Shown: positions 1 to 11,654 of the stretch, piece by piece | Layout: every line of letters starts with the position of its first letter | Position numbering within the stretch: the first letter of the stretch is position 1 | From: Aquabacterium sp. | Lineage (GTDB): Bacteria > Pseudomonadota > Gammaproteobacteria > Burkholderiales > Burkholderiaceae_C | Length of the DNA: 64,000 nt | Reading direction: 5' to 3' | Assembly (NCBI GenBank): GCA_023266355.1 | Contig: JAHFQM010000008.1 | Location: forward strand, 122,123 to 186,122 | Notes under the pieces: model-generated | The model's input: the letters and a program-made list of their open reading frames with translations, nothing else | What the model was told of the DNA's origin: nothing | The model's database searches: none | Translations under genes and position numbers: made by a program

Positions 1-1424
<1,424 letters not shown>

Positions 1425-1471
1425 GGGGGTGCTGAATGGGTGCTGGCGAAGGTTTCGCCCAACCCTGTAGC

Positions 1472-2986
1472 TTAAGGCATGCGCGAGGCCGAAGCCAGCC
1501 CGCGCCTGACCTGAACGCCCCATTGGGACTTGCCTGTCAGCACCGACCACCAGCCCCAGGCCGCGGCCGTGTGGCGCAGCAGTTGGAAGGTGAAGGGTTC
1601 GGCCAGGGCCGCGACCAGGGCTTGCACGAAGCTGCCGCGCCGTGTGTCGCCCACCCATTGCCGGTACAAACGGACCGACCAGAGGTGGTAGATCAGGTCG
1701 ATGAAGGTTTTGATGCCGATGACGCTGAGCGCGGGCAGGACCACGCTGAAGCGCCCCGCACACAGGAAGCCCAGCAGCAACAGGAAGGCGGTGATGCCGT
1801 ACAGCGGCTGCAGGGTGTCGGCCGCCTTGACCGGCAGCATGCGCGTGCCCAGCTTGCCATGCGCGGGATTGCCGACCATGTCGCGGTACCAGTACTGCGT
1901 TTGCAGGAAGCCGCCAAACCAGCGACGGCGCTGGCGCAGGAAAGCCATCAATGTGCTGGGCGCATCCGTGCGGGCCTGGGCTTGGGGCAGCACGCGCACC
2001 GTCCAGTTCAGGCCGTGCTGGTGGGCATGGCGGTGCAGGCGGTGGATGAGCTCGTAGTCTTCGACCAGGCAGTCGGGGTCGAAGCCGCCGACCTGCACCA
2101 CCGCTTCGCGCCGGAAGGCCGCGAAGGCGCCCGAGACCAGCAGCAGGCTGTTGAAGCGCGACCAAGCGTGGCGCGACAGGAAGTTGCGGATGTACTCGTA
2201 GGTTTGGAAGCCTTCCATGATGCGGCCGGAGAGGCTGTCGCCGCACACCGGGGTGATGACGCCTGTGGCCGCCACCAGCCCGGCTTCGCGCTGGAAAGCA
2301 TCGCGGACCGCGGCCACGGCGCCCGCGTTCAGCAGCGTGTCGGCATCGACGGTCATGACCGTGTCGGTGTGAGCGAGCTGCAGGGCGGCATTGAGCGCGC
2401 GTGCCTTGCCGCCATGGGGCAGGCGCAGCCAGAACAGGCCCGAATGCGTGGCACTTTCACCGCTCAGGCAGCCCGGCGGTGGCGCCAGCAGGCCGTACTG
2501 ACGGGCCAGCAGCTCGGCCGTGCCGTCGCTCGAGCCATCGTCCGCGATGATGATCTGGTCGGGGCGATCGGTCTGGGTCAGCAGGGCTTGCAGGGTGACG
2601 GGCAGCACGGCCGCCTCGTTGTGCGCGGCCACGATCACGCCCAGGCTGGCCTGGGTGGTCGACGCTGTGGCGAGGCTGCTGGCCTGAGCCGGTGCCATGG
2701 CCCGCCGCAGGTCGCGGGTCTGCCAGGCCACGAACAAGAGCAAGGCCGTGTCATAGGCGGCATAGACCACCCCCACCGACCAGGCCAGTGCGCTGTGTTG
2801 ATGGAAAGCCGCCCACAGCAGCAAGGCCCACAGCAGCAGCACGCTGCCATGCACCGCGATGGCCTGCCAAGGGGTGCCCGGGCGGCTGAACCGCGGCGAG
2901 TTCCTCAGCAGAGCCTCGGTGAGGGTGGATGGCGGCCTGGCGTTCATGGTGTCAGAGGTGAGAGACATGGCAGGAGAGGCCGCCAT
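1472..2986 (-). CDS. Membrane-bound family 2 glycosyltransferase
   Basis: This 504-aa processive-type glycosyltransferase should transfer a sugar from a nucleotide-sugar at the inner membrane. Two hydrophobic segments lie at residues about 45-62 and 68-88. A GT2 domain follows, opening GVIVAAHNEA (about 116-125), with a DADT metal site (D214, D216), an ED pair (309-310) and a QRRRW motif (352-356), the pattern seen in cellulose, chitin and poly-GlcNAc synthases. More hydrophobic segments follow after residue 385. Several in-frame ATGs occur near the start (residues 1, 7, 14) and no strong ribosome site separates them. No export or modification genes sit next to it, so the polymer or lipid product cannot be named. 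It could equally be a GT2 for a glycolipid. Confidence 0.8.
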   Translation of the reverse strand: MAASPAMSLTSDTMNARPPSTLTEALLRNSPRFSRPGTPWQAIAVHGSVLLLWALLLWAAFHQHSALAWSVGVVYAAYDTALLLFVAWQTRDLRRAMAPAQASSLATASTTQASLGVIVAAHNEAAVLPVTLQALLTQTDRPDQIIIADDGSSDGTAELLARQYGLLAPPPGCLSGESATHSGLFWLRLPHGGKARALNAALQLAHTDTVMTVDADTLLNAGAVAAVRDAFQREAGLVAATGVITPVCGDSLSGRIMEGFQTYEYIRNFLSRHAWSRFNSLLLVSGAFAAFRREAVVQVGGFDPDCLVEDYELIHRLHRHAHQHGLNWTVRVLPQAQARTDAPSTLMAFLRQRRRWFGGFLQTQYWYRDMVGNPAHGKLGTRMLPVKAADTLQPLYGITAFLLLLGFLCAGRFSVVLPALSVIGIKTFIDLIYHLWSVRLYRQWVGDTRRGSFVQALVAALAEPFTFQLLRHTAAAWGWWSVLTGKSQWGVQVRRGLASASRMP

Positions 2987-3053
2987 TCGGATTCGGTATG
3001 CTTGCAGTCTAAGCAGGCATCATCGCGCCTGCATCAGACAAGGTCGTGTCAGG

Positions 3054-3617
3054 ATGTCATCTCAGCCAAACAACCGTTACAGCGGCATCGCCATTGCTTT
3101 GCATTGGGTCATGGCGGTGCTGATGCTGGGCAACATCGTCCTGATCTGGATTGTCGATGAACTGCCGGACGAGCGTGTGCGCCTGGCCATTGACACCCAC
3201 AAATCGATCGGGATCACCGTGCTGGGCTTGTTTGTCCTGCGCCTGCTGTGGCGCCTGGGTCACCGCCCGCCTGCGCTCGATGCGCTGGCGCCCTGGGAGC
3301 GTCTGGCCGCGAAGCTGGGCCACATCGGGCTGTATGCACTGTTGCTGGCCATGCCGCTGTCGGGCTGGCTGCACGATTCAGCCTGGAAGGATGCGGCCAC
3401 GCACCCGATGAGCCTGTTTGGCATGGTGCCCTGGCCGCGCATCGGTTTCATCATGGGGCTGGAGCCCGCGTTGAAAGAGCAACTGCACGGCATCTTCGGT
3501 GAAGTGCACGAGTTGCTGGCCGATGGGTTTTACGTGCTGTTTGCTTTGCACGTGCTGGGTGCCCTCAAGCACCAGTTCATGGACCGGCAGAAGATGCTGC
3601 AGCGCATGTGGTTCTGA
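3054..3617 (+). CDS. Cytochrome b561 family protein
   Basis: The predicted 187-aa protein has four hydrophobic helices with histidines placed as haem b ligands: HW near residue 17, HKSIGITVLG near residue 50, HIGLYALLLAMPLSGW mid-protein, and LFALHVLGALKH near the end. Family members carry electrons between quinol and periplasmic acceptors or superoxide. The start chosen is the ATG at 3054 (MSSQPNNRYSG), which fits the family N-terminus. The reading frame stays open upstream, but that part is antisense to the glycosyltransferase gene. It is divergent from the glycosyltransferase gene with about 67 bp between them. The physiological partner is not evident from context. Confidence 0.88.
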   Translation: MSSQPNNRYSGIAIALHWVMAVLMLGNIVLIWIVDELPDERVRLAIDTHKSIGITVLGLFVLRLLWRLGHRPPALDALAPWERLAAKLGHIGLYALLLAMPLSGWLHDSAWKDAATHPMSLFGMVPWPRIGFIMGLEPALKEQLHGIFGEVHELLADGFYVLFALHVLGALKHQFMDRQKMLQRMWF

Positions 3618-3678
3618 GCGGTGCGCAGGCCCCAGTCGAGGGGCGCCGCGGTTTGCGCTGGCTGGATTGGTTTGAGGC

Positions 3679-3870
3679 TCAGGCGCGCAGGCGCGTCATC
3701 AGGGCTTGCATTTCTGCGGCGGCCAGGCGCTGGCCTTCTTCGTCCGTCATGCTGGCGAGTTCCAGCAGGGACATCTTCAGGCGCATCAGACCATCTCGCA
3801 GGTTGAACAGGGCCGTTTGCATCTCGGCCACCTGAGCGGCGGTCGGTTCAACTTGGCGTTCGGCGGACAT
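3679..3870 (-). CDS. Small hypothetical protein, 63 aa
   Basis: This short protein starts MSAERQVEPTAAQ and is rich in Ala, Leu, Met and Glu, with a helix-forming pattern and no signal peptide or membrane segment. The ATG at 3868-3870 has a good upstream AGGAG about six bases before it, which decides against the longer in-frame start at 3963. It is convergent with the cytochrome b561 gene. I do not recognise a family. The charged amphipathic pattern would suit a small coiled-coil protein. Confidence 0.6.
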   Translation of the reverse strand: MSAERQVEPTAAQVAEMQTALFNLRDGLMRLKMSLLELASMTDEEGQRLAAAEMQALMTRLRA

Positions 3871-4110
3871 GGTCGTCTCCTGGGCCCCGGGTGACAGCAC
3901 GCGGTTGCCATCGGGGCGATGCATCGACAACCTGCCAATGACTTTACCGATGGCCTCGCCCATGGGCTAGCGCCTGATTGAGGGGTGCTGCCTCGCCATC
4001 CAGGCTGTGCACGGGGCGCTTTGCCGCGATCTGGCATGGGCTTTTGCGATGCGGGCTGGGCGCCCTTCGCAGGCGTGTGCACCCGCGTGTGAGCCATGTG
4101 TGGCGCCATG

Positions 4111-4134
4111 AAAAAACCCGGCCGAGGCCGGGTT
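4111..4134 (-). terminator. Rho-independent terminator after the histone-like gene
   Basis: A perfect GC-rich stem (AACCCGGCC / GGCCGGGTT, loop GA in the middle) ends in a run of six T residues when read on the minus strand. It lies about 37 bp past the stop of the histone H1-like gene and fits a strong intrinsic terminator for it. Confidence 0.85.
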
Positions 4135-4170
4135 GGGGTGCGGAGCGTCCACCGAGGCGGACGCGCTGCA

Positions 4171-4671
4171 TCAGGGCTTGTTGCCGGTCGGGAAAGGCCA
4201 GGCTGCCTGAGGGCTCAGCGTGGTCTTGGCTGCGGGGGCCGAGGCCTTTTTCGCAGGGGCAGGCTTGGAAGCGGCAGGCTTCTTGGCGGCGGCCTTTTTG
4301 GCGGCGGGCTTGGCAGCAGGCTTCGCGGCCGGCTTCTTGACCGCAGCGGCCTTCTTGGCGGGCGCTGCCTTCTTCACTGCGGCCTTTTTGGCAGCAGGAG
4401 CGGCCTTCTTGACGACGGCAGCCTTCTTGGCAGGAGCTGCCTTCTTCACTGCGGCCTTTTTGGCAGCAGGAGCGGCCTTCTTGACGACGGCAGCTTTCTT
4501 GGCAGGGGCTGCCTTCTTCACTGCGGCCTTCTTGGCTGCGGGGGCTGCCTTCTTGGCGGGCGCAGCCTTCTTCACCGCAGCAACCTTCTTGGCGGCGGGT
4601 GCAGCTTTCTTCACAGCGGCCTTCTTGGCCGGGGCTGCCTTCTTGGGCGCCACTTTTTTCGCAGTTGCCAT
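4171..4671 (-). CDS. Histone H1-like AlaLys-rich DNA-binding protein
   Basis: The 166-aa product is almost entirely alanine, lysine and proline in PAKKAA / VKKAA steps, like the C-terminal tail of eukaryotic H1 and the AlgP/HctB-like proteins of beta- and gammaproteobacteria. Such proteins bind and compact DNA nonspecifically. The start MATAKKVAPKK uses the ATG at 4669-4671, preceded by GGAG. The gene contains a 72-bp (24-residue) tandem repeat: copy one at about 4364-4435, copy two at 4436-4507, then a partial third. Length is therefore likely to vary between strains. The C-terminus (WPFPTGNKP) is not repetitive. An intrinsic terminator follows. The antisense strand is open throughout because of the repeats, and that frame is a shadow. 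Confidence 0.88.
   Translation of the reverse strand: MATAKKVAPKKAAPAKKAAVKKAAPAAKKVAAVKKAAPAKKAAPAAKKAAVKKAAPAKKAAVVKKAAPAAKKAAVKKAAPAKKAAVVKKAAPAAKKAAVKKAAPAKKAAAVKKPAAKPAAKPAAKKAAAKKPAASKPAPAKKASAPAAKTTLSPQAAWPFPTGNKP
4364..4507. repeat. 72-bp tandem repeat inside the histone-like gene
   Basis: Two near-identical 72-bp units begin at about 4364 and 4436, and a third, diverging copy begins at 4508. The unit is a multiple of three, so gain or loss of copies keeps the frame and alters only the number of AlaLys steps. Confidence 0.85.
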
Positions 4672-4834
4672 ACGTATCTCCTTGATCAAGTTACAAAGAG
4701 CGCTGTGCTGCAGCATGCAACACAGGCATCCACCACCCGACGCCCCCTAGGATCTGGACGCGGTGTGGTGAATGGGGTAGGCCGGAGGCGCATGTCCTGA
4801 GGGATCCCGTCTGCTCTTTGTGGCCGACCAAGGA

Positions 4835-6025
4835 TCAATCCCAAGACAGGGCGCCGCCCGACTGGTATTCAATGACGCGGGTTTCGAAGAAGTTGCGTTC
4901 CTTCTTCAGGTCAATCATTTCGCTCATCCAGGGGAAGGGGTTTTCTTCGTTGGGGAAGAGCTCCTCCAGGCCGATCTGGGTGGCGCGGCGGTTGGCGATG
5001 TAGCGCAGGTAGCCCTTGAACATCGAGGCGTTCAGGCCCAGCACGCCGCGCGGCATGGTGTCTTCGGCGTAGCGGTATTCCAGCTCGACGGCTTTCAGGA
5101 ACAGCGCCTTGATCTCGGCTTTGAACTCGGCCGTCCACAGGTGCGGATTTTCGAGCTTGAGTTGGTTGATCAGGTCGATGCCGAAGTTGCAGTGCATGGA
5201 CTCGTCGCGCAGGATGTACTGGTACTGCTCGGCAGCACCGGTCATCTTGTTCTGACGGCCCATGGCGAGGATCTGCGTGAAGCCGACGTAGAAGAACAGG
5301 CCTTCCATCAGGCAGGCGAAAACGATCAGGGACTTCAGCAGCGTCTGGTCGTTCTCGGGGGTGCCGGTCTTGAAGTTCGGGTCCATGATCGCTTCGATGA
5401 AGGGGATCAGGAACTCGTCCTTGTCGCGGATGGACTGGACTTCGTTGTAAGCGTTGAAGATCTCTGACTCGTCCAGGCCCAGCGACTCCACGATGTACTG
5501 GTAAGCGTGGGTGTGGATGGCTTCTTCAAACGCTTGGCGCAGCAGGAACTGGCGGCATTCGGGCGCCGTGATGTGGCGGTAGGTGCCCAGCACGATGTTG
5601 TTGGCGGCCAGCGAGTCGGCGGTGACGAAGAAGCCGAGGTTGCGCTTGATGATGCGGCGCTCGTCTTCGGTCAGGCCGTTGGGATCTTTCCAGAGGGCGA
5701 TGTCGCGAGACATGTTGACCTCTTGGGGCATCCAGTGGTTGGCGCAGGTGGCGAGGTATTTTTCCCAAGCCCACTTGTACTTGAACGGCACCAACTGGTT
5801 GACGTCGGTCTGGCCGTTGATGATGCGCTTGTCGGCGGCGTTGACACGGCGGGCTGCGGCAGGTGCAGCGCCGATGGTGGCCGGCTGCAGGCCTTGCGTC
5901 ATGCCTTGGGTCATCTGCTCAGCGATCGGTGACGACGGCGTGTTCCGTGCTGCGCTGTTGGCGTTTTGCACGGAAGCAGGAGGCATTGAAGAGGCGTTGG
6001 ACGATTCGTCTTCCCAGACCAGCAT
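4835..6025 (-). CDS. nrdB: Class Ia ribonucleoside-diphosphate reductase, beta subunit
   Basis: NrdB carries the diiron-tyrosyl radical that starts ribonucleotide reduction in NrdA. The 396-aa product has the ferritin-like core with [12 protein letters not shown] (metal ligands Glu and His, with the radical Tyr following) and [15 protein letters not shown] near the second metal site. The Ser/Ala-rich N-terminus (about 70 residues) is longer than in E. coli NrdB but usual for Burkholderiales. The ATG at 6023-6025 has AGGAAG upstream. It lies downstream of nrdA on the same strand with a 216-bp gap that contains two strong hairpins, so its expression may be set separately from nrdA. Confidence 0.95.
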   Translation of the reverse strand: MLVWEDESSNASSMPPASVQNANSAARNTPSSPIAEQMTQGMTQGLQPATIGAAPAAARRVNAADKRIINGQTDVNQLVPFKYKWAWEKYLATCANHWMPQEVNMSRDIALWKDPNGLTEDERRIIKRNLGFFVTADSLAANNIVLGTYRHITAPECRQFLLRQAFEEAIHTHAYQYIVESLGLDESEIFNAYNEVQSIRDKDEFLIPFIEAIMDPNFKTGTPENDQTLLKSLIVFACLMEGLFFYVGFTQILAMGRQNKMTGAAEQYQYILRDESMHCNFGIDLINQLKLENPHLWTAEFKAEIKALFLKAVELEYRYAEDTMPRGVLGLNASMFKGYLRYIANRRATQIGLEELFPNEENPFPWMSEMIDLKKERNFFETRVIEYQSGGALSWD

Positions 6026-6134
6026 GGTGAACTTCCTATGGAATCGGATTATGGAAGGGTGTTGTTAAAAACACCAAGCACTTCTTGACATGAAGGGCCC
6101 GAGGTTGTTGCGGGCTCGCATCGAATGAAGCATG

Positions 6135-6169
6135 AAGGACCGCCCCGAAGTGACTCGTGTGCGGTCCTT
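6135..6169. other. Hairpin 1 between nrdA and nrdB
   Basis: A 9-bp perfect stem (AAGGACCGC at 6135-6143 with GCGGTCCTT at 6161-6169) encloses an 18-base loop. There is no long T run on the minus strand, so it is not a classic terminator. Confidence 0.6.
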
Positions 6170-6184
6170 TCACCTCATCGCGAT

Positions 6185-6221
6185 CCGCATGCCATCGCCT
6201 TGAAAGGCCGATGGCATGCGG
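6185..6221. other. Hairpin 2 between nrdA and nrdB
   Basis: A 13-bp perfect stem (6185-6197 with 6209-6221) has an 11-base loop that itself holds a CCT/AGG pairing. It begins about 20 bases past the nrdA stop. It could protect the nrdA mRNA 3' end or act as a partial terminator ahead of nrdB. Confidence 0.65.
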
Positions 6222-6241
6222 GTTTCGGGTTCATCGTGATG

Positions 6242-9166
<2,925 letters not shown>

Positions 9167-9312
9167 GGGATGGCCTTCCTGAGAAGCAAGCCTTCGCGCT
9201 GGGTGTTGACCCGGCGAAAACTGGCTGGGGTGCTGCCTGGGTGCGGGCTGGGGTTTGAGCTGAATTCTGGCTGTGCGAGGCGCCTGGGGTGGTCGGGCGC
9301 CCATGACTCAGA

Positions 9313-9359
9313 ACACTATATCTGGTGTTTGGGTGGCTGTGAAGCACTACCCGTAGTGT
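9313..9359. promoter_or_regulatory. NrdR box pair upstream of nrdA
   Basis: Two imperfect palindromes match the NrdR consensus (ACAC-AT-rich-GTGT): ACACTATATCTGGTGT at 9313-9328 and GCACTACCCGTAGTGT at 9344-9359. Their centres are 31 bp apart, about three helical turns, which is the spacing typical of NrdR-repressed nrd promoters. They lie 147 to 193 bp upstream of the nrdA start, in the gap after ampD. Confidence 0.85.
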
Positions 9360-9430
9360 CTGGAGGCGACTATAGCGTCCTTTTGGAGGGCGGCAAGCGC
9401 GCTCTGTCAAAAACTCGGGAAAGCGCTGAT

Positions 9431-10045
9431 TCAGCTGCTGGAATCCAACAACGCGGAGGGCGGAAAACGCTCCGCAGGCCACCCTGTCAGGCGCGCCAGC
9501 AGGGGCCAGTCGAAGGCCTTGCCGGGGTCTTGCTTGCGGCCGGGCGCGATGTGCTCGTGTCCGACGGCCTGGGCGATGGGCCAGGCCCCGGCGAGGTCTT
9601 GCAGCAGGTGCGCCAGGGCCTCGTATTGCGCGGCCTCGAAGGGCGTGTGCTCCAACCCTTCGAGTTCGATGCCGACGCTGAAATCGTTGCAGTTGTCGCG
9701 GCCCTGCCAGTGCGACCGGCCGGCATGCCAGGCGCGCTCCAGCACCGAGGCGAACTGCAGCAACTGGCCGTCGCGCCGGATGACGAAATGCGCCGACACC
9801 TCGGCGCCGCGGATGAGGTCGAAATAGGGGTGGGCGTCCCAGTCGAGCGTGTTGGTGAACAGGCGCTCGATGTGGTCGCCACCGTATTGGCCCGGCGGCA
9901 GGCTGATGGAGTGCACCACGGCCAGGTCGATGGCGACGCCGTCCGGGCGCGGCCCGACATTGGGCGAGGGCACATGGATGGCTTGGGTGTGCCAGCCGCC
10001 GTGCCAGGCGTCGCCGCGCGACGGTGGTTGGGGCTCAGTCGGCAT
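9431..10045 (-). CDS. ampD: 1,6-anhydro-N-acetylmuramyl-L-alanine amidase AmpD
   Basis: AmpD is the cytoplasmic zinc amidase that cleaves anhydro-muropeptides during wall recycling. It also keeps ampC-type beta-lactamase systems uninduced. The 204-aa product has the amidase_2 fold with zinc ligands visible in VVHSISLPPG (first His), AWHAGRSHW (fold core) and GHEHIAPGRKQDPG (His and Asp). The start overlaps the end of the upstream response-regulator gene by 11 bases, so the two are translationally linked. No ampE is next to it. Nothing is missing from the family core. Confidence 0.93.
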   Translation of the reverse strand: MPTEPQPPSRGDAWHGGWHTQAIHVPSPNVGPRPDGVAIDLAVVHSISLPPGQYGGDHIERLFTNTLDWDAHPYFDLIRGAEVSAHFVIRRDGQLLQFASVLERAWHAGRSHWQGRDNCNDFSVGIELEGLEHTPFEAAQYEALAHLLQDLAGAWPIAQAVGHEHIAPGRKQDPGKAFDWPLLARLTGWPAERFPPSALLDSSS

Positions 10046-11654
10046 CGGCGTCGGGCTCGCAGCGCTCGCCGAGCAGCACGCCTTGTTCGGTGACCTGCAC
10101 TCCCAGGCGCGCCATGCGGTAACGCATCTGGCGCAGGGACAGCCCCAGGCTGGCGCCCGCAGCCGTGCGGTTGAGGCGGTGCTTTTCCAGCGCCTGCACG
10201 AGGATGTCGCGCTCGACCTCGTCGAGGTGCGACACGAGGTCGCGGGGCAGTGGGGCGTTCTGGGCGCTCGGGGACGGCGGTTCGGACGACGCGGTGTGGG
10301 GTGCCGCTGGTGGTGCGGCAGAGGTCGCCGCCGCCGTTGGGGATGCGGGGGCCTCAGGGGTGGGGGGCGTGTGCGCTGAGGCCTGGCCGGGCAGCCAGGC
10401 GCTGACGCCGAGGTCCTGGGGCTCCAGCGTGGGGTGGCCGCTCAGGGCCACGGCACGGTGCAGCATGTTCTCCAGCTCGCGGACGTTGCCGGCAAAGCGC
10501 TGGTGCATCAGGGCGGACAGCGCATCGGTGCTCAAGGCCGGGGTGGTGGGCAGGCCCGACTCGGTGGCGATGCGCGCCAGGATGCGTTGGCAGAGGATGG
10601 GCAAATCTTCCAGGCGCTCGCGCAGCGGCGGCAAGCTGATCTGGATGACGTTGAGGCGGTAGTACAAGTCCTGGCGGAAATGCTGGGCGGCGACTTCGGC
10701 CTGCAGGTCTTTGTGGGTGGCGCTGACGATGCGCACATCGACCGGCACTTCGGCCGTGGCGCCGACCGCGCGCACGCTGCGCTCCTGGATGGCGCGCAGC
10801 AGCTTGGACTGCATGGCCAGGGGCAGGTCGCCGATTTCATCGAGGAAGAGGGTGCCACCGTGGGCCGCCTGGAAGAAGCCTTCGCGGTCTTCGGCGGCGC
10901 CGGTGAACGCGCCTTTGCGGTAGCCGAAGAACTCGGCTTCCAGCAATTGCTCGGGGATGGCGCTGCAGTTCACGGCCACGAACGGGCGGGCGTGGCGGCT
11001 GCTGACATCGTGGATGGCGCGCGCGACCAATTCTTTGCCGGTGCCCGATTCACCCCAGACCAGCACCGGTGCCATGCTGCGCGCGACCTTGTCAATCAGC
11101 ACGCGGACGTCCTGCATGGCGCTGCTGTGGCCAGCGAGCTTGGCCAGGGCGCTGGGCGGCGCGCTGGGCGGCGTGTGTGCGGCGTCCTTGGCATGGGCGG
11201 GGCTGGCCGCCACTGTGGCAGGCACCGGCAGGCCCAGCGGCGCCGAGACGGGCTCGCGCACCATCAGGGCCTGGGCCTCCGCGTCGCGCAGGGCCGAGGC
11301 CACGACGGCGCGGAACTGTTTGAGGTCCACCGGCTTGGTGAGGTAGTCGTAGGCGCCTGCCTTGAGGGCGCTCACCGCGTTCTCGGCCGAGCCGTAGGCG
11401 GTGATGACGATGGTCTTTTCGGTGCGGCCAGCGGCTTCCAGGCGCTGCAGCAGGTCCAGGCCGGTGCCGTCGGGCATGCGCATGTCGGTGATGAGCACGC
11501 TGTAGCTGCGCTCCTGCAGCAGCTGCCAGGCGTCTTCGACGCAGGCAGCGGTTTCCAGGTCGTAGCCTTCGCGCAGCAGGGTCAGCTCGTAGAGCGTGCG
11601 CAGGTCGGGCTCGTCGTCAACGACCAGCAGGCGGTGGGCGGTGGGGGAGGTCAT
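10035..11654 (-). CDS. pilR: NtrC-family response regulator, PilR type
   Basis: This 539-aa sigma-54-dependent activator has three domains. A receiver occupies residues about 8-125 with the phospho-acceptor Asp in LITDMRMPDG. A central AAA+ domain follows with Walker A GESGTGKE, the sigma-54 contact loop GAFTGA and Walker B DEIGDLP. A Fis-type helix-turn-helix lies at the end (EKHRLNRTAAGASLGLSLRQ). A Pro/Ala-rich linker separates the last two. The start MTSPTAHRLL at 11654 overlaps the stop of the kinase gene in an ATGA arrangement, so the pair is co-translated. By context with a six-helix PAS kinase it is most likely PilR, which drives pilA transcription, but no pil genes are in this window to confirm it. 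Confidence 0.85.
   Translation of the reverse strand: MTSPTAHRLLVVDDEPDLRTLYELTLLREGYDLETAACVEDAWQLLQERSYSVLITDMRMPDGTGLDLLQRLEAAGRTEKTIVITAYGSAENAVSALKAGAYDYLTKPVDLKQFRAVVASALRDAEAQALMVREPVSAPLGLPVPATVAASPAHAKDAAHTPPSAPPSALAKLAGHSSAMQDVRVLIDKVARSMAPVLVWGESGTGKELVARAIHDVSSRHARPFVAVNCSAIPEQLLEAEFFGYRKGAFTGAAEDREGFFQAAHGGTLFLDEIGDLPLAMQSKLLRAIQERSVRAVGATAEVPVDVRIVSATHKDLQAEVAAQHFRQDLYYRLNVIQISLPPLRERLEDLPILCQRILARIATESGLPTTPALSTDALSALMHQRFAGNVRELENMLHRAVALSGHPTLEPQDLGVSAWLPGQASAHTPPTPEAPASPTAAATSAAPPAAPHTASSEPPSPSAQNAPLPRDLVSHLDEVERDILVQALEKHRLNRTAAGASLGLSLRQMRYRMARLGVQVTEQGVLLGERCEPDADAD

Noticed and set aside
4220..4750. Phe/Ala-rich plus-strand frame opposite the histone-like gene
   Set aside because: This is the complement of AlaLys repeats. 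It has no ribosome site, and the minus strand has a clear start and terminator.
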